DNA of 59,965 nucleotides from an uncultured Collinsella sp. (GTDB lineage: Bacteria > Actinomycetota > Coriobacteriia > Coriobacteriales > Coriobacteriaceae). The stretch lies in the NCBI GenBank assembly GCA_902491765.1, contig CABUIY010000012.1:1-59965 (forward strand), read 5' to 3'. Below are positions 15,457 through 22,793 of the stretch, one piece after another. A program made the position numbers and the translations under genes. The number at the start of each line of letters is the position of its first letter. Positions within the stretch are counted from its first letter, which is position 1. Under the pieces are notes generated by a model that worked only from the letters and a program-made list of their open reading frames with translations, had not been told where the DNA came from and made no database searches.

Positions 15457-15885
15457 CTATTTCTTAGCGTGCTTGCCAGCACCCTTGCTGTCATCGGTGA
15501 CCGAGATGAGCTGTCGGTCGGCCGCGCCATTGCGACGCGCACGGCGGCGTTCCTCGGCGTCGCCCGCGTCGGCGGCGGCGCGATGAGCCTTGTTGATGTT
15601 AAAGATCTCGTCGTGCTTGCGCCACGGACCGACGGACTCGCCAAAGCTCATCTTAAGACCGGCGATAAAGCCGCCGAGCCAGCCAATCGGCGCAAACTGC
15701 ACCAGCGGGAACAGCGAGAACACCCAGGTCAGCAGGACGACTGCCGCCGCGCCTGCAAAATTGGCGATCCAGTAGTCGCGCTTGGTGATCACGCGCTTTT
15801 CGCAGGCCCACTGGCCGCACAAAAAGCCAATGTAAATCGCAAAGAGAAAGAGCACCAGCGCTAACACCACGAACGTCCAGCTCAT
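15457..15885 (-). CDS. Small membrane protein, unrecognised
   Basis: About 142 residues from the ATG at 15885, preceded by GGAGTAGCACCC; a longer frame overlapping the upstream gene is rejected. There are two to three hydrophobic helices: about residues 3-22 (TFVVLALVLFLFAIYIGFL), 40-62 (IANFAGAAAVVLLTWVFSL) and perhaps 65-80. A basic cytoplasmic tail follows (EERRRARRN, KGAGKHAKK). No family is recognised. It begins 5 nt after the dehydrogenase stop codon and ends 15 nt before the HEAT gene, so the three are probably translated from one mRNA. Confidence 0.75.
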   Translation of the reverse strand: MSWTFVVLALVLFLFAIYIGFLCGQWACEKRVITKRDYWIANFAGAAAVVLLTWVFSLFPLVQFAPIGWLGGFIAGLKMSFGESVGPWRKHDEIFNINKAHRAAADAGDAEERRRARRNGAADRQLISVTDDSKGAGKHAKK

Positions 15886-15890
15886 GGGTG

Positions 15891-16970
15891 CTACTCCCCG
15901 TGATGGTGGCCGCAGCAGCACTCGTGGCCGTCGTCATGGCCGTGACCGCCGCAGCACTCGTGGTCCTCGCCGTGATGGTGGCCGCAACCGCACTCGTGGT
16001 CGTCGCCATGCTCGCCGCAACCGCAGCCGTCCTCGTGAGCACCGTGCTCCTCGGGACGATACTGCGACCAGTCCAGACCGGCGGCGATGGCGTCGGCCTC
16101 CTCCTTGTAGAGGACCGTGATGGCCTGGGTGCCCAGCTTGGCGCCACCGATGGCGTCGAGCATGTCGTAGAGCGTAAAGGCCACGTCGGCGCCGGGCAGC
16201 GCAAGCTCACGATCGTCGGCATAGGCGAGCGCCAAGCGCAGGTCCTTAATGAAGTGCTCAACCATAAAGCCGGGCTTGTAGTCGCCGTCGAGCGCCTTGG
16301 GAGCCAGGCTCTCCATGGCGCCGGACTTGCCGGTGCCGCCCAGGATCATCTGGCGGGTCTTCTCCAGGTCAAGGCCGCTCAGCTCGGCAAATGCCATGGC
16401 GTCTGCCATGCCGACCATGCAGGCGCCCAGCGACACCTGGTTGGCGAGCTTGGCAGCCTGGCCCTTGCCGGCGCCGTCGAAGCAGCAGATGTTGGCCGCA
16501 AAGGTGGCAAGGATGTCGCGGACCGACGCGATGTCGTTCTCGGTAGCGCCCACGATAGCTGTGAGCGTGCCGGCGATAGCTCCCGACTCGCCGCCGGTGA
16601 CGGGGCAGTCAAACGCCATGCGGCCGGAGACCTGGGCGGCCTCGGCAATGTCGCGCGCCAGCTCGGGCGAGCTCGTGGTGAGGTCGATCAGGACCGCGCC
16701 GGGCTTAGTGCACGCGAGCAGGCCGTCGCCCGCCAGGTAGAGCTCCTCAACCTCGGAGGGATAGCCCACCATGGTAAAGACGACATCGGCGTTAGCCACG
16801 GCATCGGCCGGCGTATCGGCCCAGGCGGCACCGCGCTCGATAAGCGCGGCAGCCTTGGACTTGGTGCGGTTGTTGACCGTGACGGGATAGCCGGCATCCA
16901 GGATGTGACCGGCGATGGGGGCACCCATGATTCCGGTGCCGATAAATGCGACGGAGAGCTTGTTTGCCAT
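15891..16970 (-). CDS. Beta-hydroxyacid dehydrogenase with a His/Cys-rich metal-binding-like tail
   Basis: A 359-residue protein. Residues 1-305 are a normal 3-hydroxyisobutyrate / tartronate-semialdehyde reductase family enzyme: Rossmann start AFIGTGIMGAPIAGHILDAG, the substrate loop DCPVTGGESGA, and the catalytic Lys in GKGQAAKLANQ. The last 53 residues hold 14 His and 9 Cys in about three 12-residue repeats of the pattern D-H-E-C-x-C-G-H-H-H-G-E. Family members normally stop near 290-300 residues. The tail resembles nickel/zinc/copper-binding tails seen on metallochaperones. The substrate is unknown. The gene leads a run with the membrane protein, HEAT protein and icd. Confidence 0.9.
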   Translation of the reverse strand: MANKLSVAFIGTGIMGAPIAGHILDAGYPVTVNNRTKSKAAALIERGAAWADTPADAVANADVVFTMVGYPSEVEELYLAGDGLLACTKPGAVLIDLTTSSPELARDIAEAAQVSGRMAFDCPVTGGESGAIAGTLTAIVGATENDIASVRDILATFAANICCFDGAGKGQAAKLANQVSLGACMVGMADAMAFAELSGLDLEKTRQMILGGTGKSGAMESLAPKALDGDYKPGFMVEHFIKDLRLALAYADDRELALPGADVAFTLYDMLDAIGGAKLGTQAITVLYKEEADAIAAGLDWSQYRPEEHGAHEDGCGCGEHGDDHECGCGHHHGEDHECCGGHGHDDGHECCCGHHHGE

Positions 16971-17068
16971 GAAACCTTTCCTTTTGGGTTGGGTGTTGTT
17001 ACCAGGTTGAATACTCGATGCCAGCGTTTGGGCAGTGAGCTGGGATCGATTACGGCCGCGTTACTTGC

Positions 17069-18025
17069 CTACTGACCGCGCACGCGACGGGCGATGCGGT
17101 CGGAAAGCGACGCCTTGTCGGCGCGGTTCTTACCCCAAAACGCGCAGGCCACCATGCCGGGGCCCACGTGCGAGCCAATGGTGGGACCCACGGAGCTGCG
17201 AATGATCGTAACGTCGGCGCAGCCCTCCTCCTTGCGGATGGCGGCTTCGAGCCAGTCGCCGTCCTTTTCGGCATCGGCCGTCATGATGGCGATGGGCATG
17301 GTGCGGTCGGGCACGTAGTTCTCGCGGAACGACTTGAGGATGGACTTGAGTGCCTTCTTGCGGCCGCGGTTGACGCCGATCAGCGACAGCGAGCCGGCCA
17401 GGTCGTAGGAGAGCTCAGGCTTGACATCGAGCTTTGCCGTGAGCTGCGCTGCCGCGGGCGGAATGCGGCCGCCGGCAGCCAGTGCGTCGAAGCTCTCGAG
17501 CGTAAAGTAGCCGTGGACGTAGGTCTTTGCCTCGTTTGCCCAATCGACCAGCTGCTTGGCGGTCAGTCCCGCCGAACGCTGGCGCACGGCCTCGAGCGCC
17601 AAGAGCGCGCCGGTCGCACAGGGCAGAGCGTTGTCGACCACGTAAAGCTCAAAATCGGGATACTCGGCGCGCACGGCATCTGCCGCCTGGCACGCGGAGT
17701 TGTAGCTCGACGACAGCGCCGAGGTAAAGCACAGGTAGACCGTGGGCGTGCCCTCTTTGGCGCACTCGGTAAAGAACTCGATATAGCGACCGAGCGACAC
17801 AGCCGAGGTGGACACGCGGGCACCAGCGCGCATGCGGTCGTAAAACTCCTTGGGCGTGATGCTCGACCAGATGTCATCCGTGCGCTCCTCGCCATCGATA
17901 ATGAAGGGGAAACCCAGGATATCGACATCGAGGTTCGCGGCGACCTCGGGGCTAAAGTCGCAGCAGGTATCGACGACGATGCGGCAACGGTCCGAATGAC
18001 CGGTAGATGCGGCCTTGTCCATCAA
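17069..18025 (-). CDS. DegV family fatty-acid-binding protein
   Basis: A 318-residue DegV-domain protein (FakB-like). It has the N-terminal RIVVDTCCDFSPE strand, the lipid-head-group segment VSTSAVSLGRY, the loop CFTSALSSSYNSA, then FDALAAGGRIPPAAA and the C-terminal IRSSVGPTIGSHVGPG segment that closes the acyl pocket. FakB proteins present exogenous fatty acids to the kinase FakA; no kinase gene is nearby. The start is one of two close Met codons; the first is kept. It is separated from hpf by a terminator and stands alone. Confidence 0.92.
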   Translation of the reverse strand: MMDKAASTGHSDRCRIVVDTCCDFSPEVAANLDVDILGFPFIIDGEERTDDIWSSITPKEFYDRMRAGARVSTSAVSLGRYIEFFTECAKEGTPTVYLCFTSALSSSYNSACQAADAVRAEYPDFELYVVDNALPCATGALLALEAVRQRSAGLTAKQLVDWANEAKTYVHGYFTLESFDALAAGGRIPPAAAQLTAKLDVKPELSYDLAGSLSLIGVNRGRKKALKSILKSFRENYVPDRTMPIAIMTADAEKDGDWLEAAIRKEEGCADVTIIRSSVGPTIGSHVGPGMVACAFWGKNRADKASLSDRIARRVRGQ

Positions 18026-18040
18026 AGCGACTCCTTACGT

Positions 18041-18072
18041 AAAAAGGCGGCCACCCGCATGGGATGGCCGCC
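18041..18072 (-). terminator. Terminator of hpf
   Basis: GGCGGCCATCCC-ATGC-GGGTGGCCGCC (minus strand, one bulge) followed by TTTTT, 30 nt after the hpf stop. Confidence 0.88.
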
Positions 18073-18101
18073 AACCGTTAACTCATGCAAGTTAACGTAT
18101 T

Positions 18102-18686
18102 TTACTCGTCAAGTGTTTCGATGCGGGGCTTGATGATGCCATATCCACCATTCTTACGGTGATACACCACATTGATGAGACCAGTCGTCGCGTTCTCAAA
18201 CACGTAGAAGTCGTGGCCCAGCAGATCGGTCTGCACCAGCGCCTGCTCCTCAGTCATCGGGGTGACATCGATGACCTTCTCGCGGACGAGCAGGTCGTCC
18301 TCCTCCTCGGGCAGCAGCAGGTCGGCCAGATCCTCGACGCGCTCGACCGGCGCGACATCCGCGGCGCTGGCACCGCCCTGGCGGTTGTCCACGACCTTGG
18401 TCTTGAACTTACGCAGCTGGCGGGTGACCTTATCGGCGGAGAGGTCGATGGCGGCGTACATATCTGCACCGTGCTCGGCAACGCGAATCACCGAACCGCG
18501 GGCACGAACCGTAACCTCGACGATTGCCGGGTTGGGGTTCGAGGGGTTCTTCTCATAGCGAAGTACAACGTCGACCGTCATGGGCTCGATATCGAAAACC
18601 TTGAGCGCCTCGCCGATCTTCTCATCCACATGCGCACGCAGAGCATCGGTTACCGTCGTCTTGCGTCCAGAAACCTTGATATCCAT
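18102..18686 (-). CDS. hpf: Ribosome hibernation promoting factor, long form
   Basis: A 194-residue long HPF. The N-terminal domain (MDIKVSGRKTTVTDALRAH, about 1-95) binds the 30S subunit. A linker with an acidic patch (LLPEEEDD) leads to the C-terminal dimerisation domain (about 135-194: FYVFENATTGLINVVYHRKNGGYGIIKPR) that pairs ribosomes into 100S dimers. The ATG at 18686 starts exactly at the family N-terminus; an upstream in-frame extension is rejected. It is monocistronic, ended by the hairpin at 18041-18072. Stationary-phase or stress induction is usual for the family, but no specific promoter was identified. Confidence 0.94.
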   Translation of the reverse strand: MDIKVSGRKTTVTDALRAHVDEKIGEALKVFDIEPMTVDVVLRYEKNPSNPNPAIVEVTVRARGSVIRVAEHGADMYAAIDLSADKVTRQLRKFKTKVVDNRQGGASAADVAPVERVEDLADLLLPEEEDDLLVREKVIDVTPMTEEQALVQTDLLGHDFYVFENATTGLINVVYHRKNGGYGIIKPRIETLDE

Positions 18687-18903
18687 ACGTGGCTCCAATC
18701 TGCCTCGGGGACTTACTGTACTGGCTATGTACCCATTGCCGTGCATTTAATCACGCGGATTCCTAAAGACCCGAATAACGATTGCTTGATACCGCATACC
18801 GAAGTCTCGTACTTTTCCATGGCAAAGTGCGCTATAGGAGGGAGCCGACAGATTTGTATTTGGTCCCGAAAATTGGCTTTGACCTGCTGGTTTTATAGGG
18901 ATG

Positions 18904-18937
18904 AAAAAGCCGGGCTCCCCTATTGGGGAAGCCCGGC
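18904..18937 (-). terminator. Terminator of the solute-binding lipoprotein gene
   Basis: A GCCGGGCTTCCCC/GGGGAGCCCGGC stem with a TATT-type loop, followed by TTTTT on the minus strand, 66 nt after the stop. Confidence 0.92.
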
Positions 18938-19003
18938 AGTGCATGTTGAAACCGTGAAGAGGTGTCCTTTCCAACGTATAGGAGACACCACCCCTGGCAA
19001 TAA

Positions 19004-20029
19004 CTAGCTATTGAGTTTGTTAATGTCATCGTCAGTGATGGTGCCTTCCTGGCTGGACGATTTGTCCTCGGAGGATGCGGTCTCATTGTTGGAATCGAAA
19101 GACTCGCTGCCGGAGGACGTGGTCTCACTGGACTCAGAGTCGCCCGGCTGCACGTTAGCGCCCGAAACCGTCTTAGTGGTGAGGTCGTAGGGAATCTGAC
19201 CGTACCAGACGCAGTGAACCGCCTCGAGCGTACCGTCGACCGTGATGTCGTCGAGGGCATCACTCACGGCACGGCACAGTTCGTCATTGGACGAGAGGCC
19301 CGCAACACCAAGCGTCGAGGGCGCCTCGAGCGCACCGACATAGGAGACCTCGCTCATCAGGCGTGCAAGATAGCCGCCGGCCGTGGAGTCGCAGATCACA
19401 TAGTCGACCTCGCCGGACTCGAGCGCCTCAAAGCACTCGTTGATGTTGGAGTAGGTCTTTTGGTTGGCGGTAATGCTCTGCTTAGCAAGCGCCTCCTGCG
19501 AGGCCGAGGACATCTGGACACCCAGGGTAGACGTGTTAAGGGTATCGGTGGAAACGCTTAGCGACCCACCATCGCTGGTTTTACCGAACACAGAAGCGGC
19601 ATCGTACAGGCAGGTGCCGAGCGTGCTAACGTCCCCGTCTGTGGAGTTGATCTCGCCGATAAAGATATCAGCCTTTTTGTCGCCGAGCGCGGAACCTGCC
19701 GAGGACGCATCGACAAAGGCGACCTTAAGGCCCATGCGGCTTGCGAGGGCGCGGGCGGCGTCAACCGCATATCCCGTGAGCTCGCCGTCGGCGCCTTGCA
19801 TGGCCTGCGGCGCATCGGAAGTATCGAGGGCGACCGTCAGGGTTCCGGGAGTGACCAGGGCATCGTCCGACACCGCCGGCGTGACGGTCTCGTACTCGAT
19901 CTGGTCGATCGTGGGAGTCGTGAACGTAGACAGCGGGTTGAACGCGCATCCGCTCAGGCCCAAAACGGCAATGACCGCTGCGGTCCCAGCACCTAACCGA
20001 GCCGCGTGCATCAAGCTGCCCCTCACCAT
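19004..20029 (-). CDS. Transporter substrate-binding lipoprotein (SBP family 3)
   Basis: A 341-residue lipoprotein. The N-terminus has a hydrophobic signal ending in the lipobox L-S-G-C (about residues 25-28), so it is anchored outside the membrane. The mature part is a family-3 solute-binding fold: TLTVALDTSDAPQAMQGADGELTGYAVDAARALASRMGLKVAFV near the start and VDYVICDSTAGGYLA later. The C-terminal 60 residues are Ser/Glu-rich and probably disordered. Family-3 proteins usually bind amino acids for ABC importers, but no permease or ATPase gene is adjacent. The start at 20029 is uncertain; 20011 (with GAGGGG upstream) is equally good. The open frame further upstream is judged to be leader. Confidence 0.86.
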   Translation of the reverse strand: MVRGSLMHAARLGAGTAAVIAVLGLSGCAFNPLSTFTTPTIDQIEYETVTPAVSDDALVTPGTLTVALDTSDAPQAMQGADGELTGYAVDAARALASRMGLKVAFVDASSAGSALGDKKADIFIGEINSTDGDVSTLGTCLYDAASVFGKTSDGGSLSVSTDTLNTSTLGVQMSSASQEALAKQSITANQKTYSNINECFEALESGEVDYVICDSTAGGYLARLMSEVSYVGALEAPSTLGVAGLSSNDELCRAVSDALDDITVDGTLEAVHCVWYGQIPYDLTTKTVSGANVQPGDSESSETTSSGSESFDSNNETASSEDKSSSQEGTITDDDINKLNS

Positions 20030-20360
20030 GTCCACTACCCTGCCTTCTGTGTCGTATACAATCCGTGCGTTGCGCGGAATATCAGATTGTTCCCACCAGC
20101 TGACCTGGTATTTGACCCCACACTTGCGCACCGGGGTGTTTGCTCGGGAGGCCGCAGCCACCTTCACGACTGACCCGCTCGCCCGCGAGGCGGTATTGCC
20201 CCAAAGAAAGTAGAACGGACGGTGCGGCTTACATCTAGGACGCGCCATGATCGCGCCGCGCGCACGCGGTCGCTTACGTGGATCCCTTTGACCGCGTCTG
20301 TCTTGGACTAGGACGGGCATTTCGTCCGTCCGCAACCACAGCCTGGTAGGAACGAAGCGC
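20030..20360 (-). promoter_or_regulatory. Long 5' leader of the lipoprotein gene
   Basis: About 325 nt between the apparent promoter and the start codon. It contains GC-rich self-complementary stretches, for example GGACGGGC near 20311 with GTCCGTCC near 20324. It does not match tmRNA, RNase P RNA, SRP RNA or a riboswitch that I can recognise. The frame is open through part of it (M-A-R-P-R-C-K...), so a leader peptide cannot be excluded. Confidence 0.45.
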
Positions 20361-20389
20361 ATTATAGCTAAGTTCAAGCTAAAGTTTAA
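20361..20389 (-). promoter_or_regulatory. Sigma-A-like promoter for the lipoprotein leader
   Basis: Minus strand TTAAAC (20384-20389), a 17-nt spacer and TATAAT (20361-20366) form a near-consensus vegetative promoter. Transcription would start near 20354 and run toward the lipoprotein gene. Confidence 0.75.
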
Positions 20390-20511
20390 GGTTAGGGGCG
20401 TCATTCGCATCGCGAGTACAGATTTCGCAGGTCGGAGCGGGCTATTCGTGCCCCCATGAAGCCCGGAGCTCCCCCACGGGGAGCTCCGGGGCACCCGTCT
20501 CAGGGCGCCCC

Positions 20512-20726
20512 GTGCAAAAAACGGCAAATATGAGTACTGTCACCAATTTAGTAGCAGCGTATTACCGCCTCACGAGCCCTTTTTGAGTTCCGCACAGCCT
20601 GCTTGGCGCCAAGATATTCCACATTCGTTTACTATCTCTTCGCTGAATCCAGATTTTCGGCCCAAGTTTCTTTGTTTTTGCTGTCACTAATCTAGTAACA
20701 GTACTCATATTTGCCGTTTTTTGCAC
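20512..20726. mobile_element. 215-bp inverted-repeat element, copy 1
   Basis: The left end 20512-20540 and right end 20698-20726 are perfect 29-bp inverted repeats, starting GTGCAAAAAACGG and including CAAATATGAGTACTGT. Imperfect pairing continues inward (TAGTAGCAG / CTAGTAACAG). The core has no ORF. A diverged second copy with the same ends is at 55512-55741. The size, long terminal repeats and lack of genes resemble a MITE-like non-autonomous element, but no transposase or certain target duplication is seen. It lies 36 bp from the 3' end of the Vsr-like gene. Confidence 0.75.
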
Positions 20727-20762
20727 AGGGCATATAAACAGACCCCCTATAAAGCCATAGTT

Positions 20763-21875
20763 TTACGCCGGCTTGAGCCCAAAGCACGCTCGGAGCGTAT
20801 TCAGCAGAGCATCTTGTCTCTTTCGACGAGCCTCTACGCGATTCTGATATCGCTTACCCATACGCTGGTGGATGCGCCATGCGAGCGCTTCCATCGCTTC
20901 CATGTCGCGGAGCATTTCGTTGTTGACCGTCGCGACCTCGATTCCCATAGTAATCAAGCCCGTGTTGCGTTTTTCGTCATGGATACGTCCCCTCCGGGAG
21001 GAATGGCCCAGCTCACCGTTGTATTCCAGGTCAAACCGGGCCGTCTCCTGATACGCATCGCAAACTGCATGCGGCATCCCCGAGATTGCCTGTGCGCGGT
21101 CATCGAACTCGATCTTGCAGTCGGTCTTAAAGGGACCGCAGGCAAATCCGCCATAGGAAAACGGAAGCGAAAACAGAGCGAGCATGATGCATTCCATGGG
21201 CGAGCGCAGGTTTTCCGACAGATAGGGGCACAGACGCCGCAGCCGTTTGGCCGTGCTTCCTTTGCACGCCGCGAGGTAATCTGCCAGGCGATCGGGCGTC
21301 AGCACCGGCTCGACTTCAAAGTAGCCCACGTCTGCCGGTTGGTCCTTATCCTTTGCAAGTCTATTCGCAACAGGCGAGGTATAGGGAGGTAGATACTGCC
21401 CGCGATCGCTCAGCGAAATCTTGGAGCACAGCTCCTGGGCCAGGGCAAATGCCTGGATACAGCCGACTTCGCGCGCAACGGCTACGCAGAGGGCCTCGGG
21501 AGACAAGCTGTACACCCCCGGCTCCACCTCCAGAATCGAACCAACCGGCAGACCTACAGAACAAACGGACCAGCTTGCACCAGGCATGCGGCGACGCTGC
21601 TTTGCAGACCCCACCAGTAGACACAGGTCTTCTTGGACCTCGCCGCTCACGGCCCCGATCCGCACCAAATCGGGAAGATAGATGTCCTCGGCCGAGGGCG
21701 ACGATGCATACAGCACGCTGTGCTCTTCATCGGGATCGAGGTCCCTCCAACTGATGTAACCCATTTGTCGGCGCTCGGCGCGCATCATGCGCAGCGCCGA
21801 GGCGCCAGCCAGGATTACGGAGGCCGCCAGTTGCTCGCTTGTCGGCTCGATGCGTCGCGCAATCTTCACTGCCAC
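20763..21875 (-). CDS. Protein with Vsr/DUF559-like C-terminal nuclease fold
   Basis: About 370 residues from a GTG at 21875 (GGTAGGGGTGG just upstream); the longer frame inside comF is rejected. The C-terminal third reads CDAYQETARFDLEYNGELGH...RIHDEKRNTGLITMGIEVATV, the D-x(n)-E-x-N-G-x-x-H plus D-x-x-R-x-x-x-L-x-x-x-G-I pattern of Vsr/DUF559 PD-(D/E)xK-like nucleases. The middle region (VGLPVGSILEVEPGVYSLSPEALCVAVARE) resembles the AbiEi-type antitoxin proteins that often precede such domains in actinobacteria. It starts 10 nt after the comF stop, so it is probably co-transcribed with comF. The exact role is unknown. Confidence 0.65.
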   Translation of the reverse strand: MAVKIARRIEPTSEQLAASVILAGASALRMMRAERRQMGYISWRDLDPDEEHSVLYASSPSAEDIYLPDLVRIGAVSGEVQEDLCLLVGSAKQRRRMPGASWSVCSVGLPVGSILEVEPGVYSLSPEALCVAVAREVGCIQAFALAQELCSKISLSDRGQYLPPYTSPVANRLAKDKDQPADVGYFEVEPVLTPDRLADYLAACKGSTAKRLRRLCPYLSENLRSPMECIMLALFSLPFSYGGFACGPFKTDCKIEFDDRAQAISGMPHAVCDAYQETARFDLEYNGELGHSSRRGRIHDEKRNTGLITMGIEVATVNNEMLRDMEAMEALAWRIHQRMGKRYQNRVEARRKRQDALLNTLRACFGLKPA

Positions 21876-21885
21876 AAAACCACCC

Positions 21886-22692
21886 CTACCAAACGCGTGC
21901 GATAGCGAGACCATCGACTGCCGCGGCGCCGGCACGCTTGAGCTCCGCCGAGGCCGCTGCCATAGTCGCACCCGTGGTAATGACATCGTCGATGAGCAGC
22001 AAACGACAGCCGCGCACATCCTCGACCGTCTCGTACATGCCCCGGGCATGTTCCCGGCGCTCATCGCGACCGAGCTCGCGCTGGTCACCGTGGCCGTATT
22101 TGACCAGGGCGTCCAGCAACGGCACACCCGAAAGATCGCAAAACGAGCGCGCGATTGCTTCCATGTGATCGAATCCACGCCGCCGAAACGCCGCCGCAGT
22201 CGCGGGCACAAATACCACCGCGTCGACACCGGACAGCACGCCGCCGTAGCGATCGGGGGCTGCCACCTGGGCATGTAAGACGGTGTCGTAGAGTAGCTCC
22301 GCCAGATACGGTGCCAGGCGGCGCTCGCCCGCATCCTTGTACGCCTTGATGATGCGCGGCAGCGGATGTGCGTAGACGGCACACGCCAGGCAGCGATCGA
22401 GCGCCTCGGCCATTGCCGAAGACGTGCCCTCGACCGAACACTCGGTGCACAGTAAACCCCCAAACGGGGCGCCACATCGGATGCAGCTATGGCACGGATC
22501 GATGAGCACGAGCGATGCCAGACAATCCTGGCAGATCAACGCACCGGAACGCTCACAGCCGGCGCATCGCGTGGGCGACAACGCCTCGAGCGCCTCGTAC
22601 GTCGCGCACTCGGCAAGCGGTAGCAATTCGTCCGCAAACGGTAGGGTGCCTGCACCCTGCAAGCGACTCAACACATTCAAATGCCTCTTCAT
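21886..22692 (-). CDS. comF: ComF family protein (phosphoribosyltransferase-like)
   Basis: A 268-residue ComF/amidophosphoribosyltransferase-like protein. The N-terminal zinc-finger part has paired cysteines CAGCERSG, CQDCLA, CIRCGAPFGGLLCTEC (about residues 43-85). The PRTase part ends with the PRPP-loop LLLIDDVITTGATMAAA (about 230-246). ComF helps internalised DNA strands during competence in bacteria that have competence machinery, and is otherwise a conserved phosphoribosyltransferase of unclear function. The start codon's ribosome-binding site lies in the stem of a strong hairpin at 22696-22731. The next gene downstream encodes a nuclease-like protein. Confidence 0.9.
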   Translation of the reverse strand: MKRHLNVLSRLQGAGTLPFADELLPLAECATYEALEALSPTRCAGCERSGALICQDCLASLVLIDPCHSCIRCGAPFGGLLCTECSVEGTSSAMAEALDRCLACAVYAHPLPRIIKAYKDAGERRLAPYLAELLYDTVLHAQVAAPDRYGGVLSGVDAVVFVPATAAAFRRRGFDHMEAIARSFCDLSGVPLLDALVKYGHGDQRELGRDERREHARGMYETVEDVRGCRLLLIDDVITTGATMAAASAELKRAGAAAVDGLAIARVW

Positions 22693-22695
22693 GAC

Positions 22696-22731
22696 ACAAC
22701 CCTCCCTACGCGAAGGCGAAGGGAGGGTTGT
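22696..22731 (-). promoter_or_regulatory. Hairpin sequestering the comF ribosome-binding site
   Basis: ACAACCCTCCCT (22696-22707) pairs perfectly with AGGGAGGGTTGT (22720-22731), and inside the loop CGC-GAAG-GCG adds three more pairs. In the comF mRNA the GGGAGGG Shine-Dalgarno sequence is the 3' arm, a few nt before the ATG. Nothing resembling a U-tract follows, so translational control is favoured over termination. Confidence 0.7.
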
Positions 22732-22793
22732 CGGTGTAGAGCCATGATACCCAGAGGTGCTAGGGTCAGGCGAGTCACATCCGCTTACGGACG

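Noticed and set aside
20030..20360. tmRNA, RNase P RNA or SRP RNA
   Set aside because: None of the conserved sequence blocks of these RNAs was found.
20030..20527. N-terminal extension of the lipoprotein ORF to 507 residues
   Set aside because: A clean lipoprotein signal starts at 20029 or 20011, and a promoter at 20361-20389 lies inside the extension.
20501..20731. CAGGGC direct repeats flanking inverted-repeat copy 1 as a target-site duplication
   Set aside because: Six matching bases overlap the end of the repeat itself and no equivalent pair flanks copy 2; too weak to claim.
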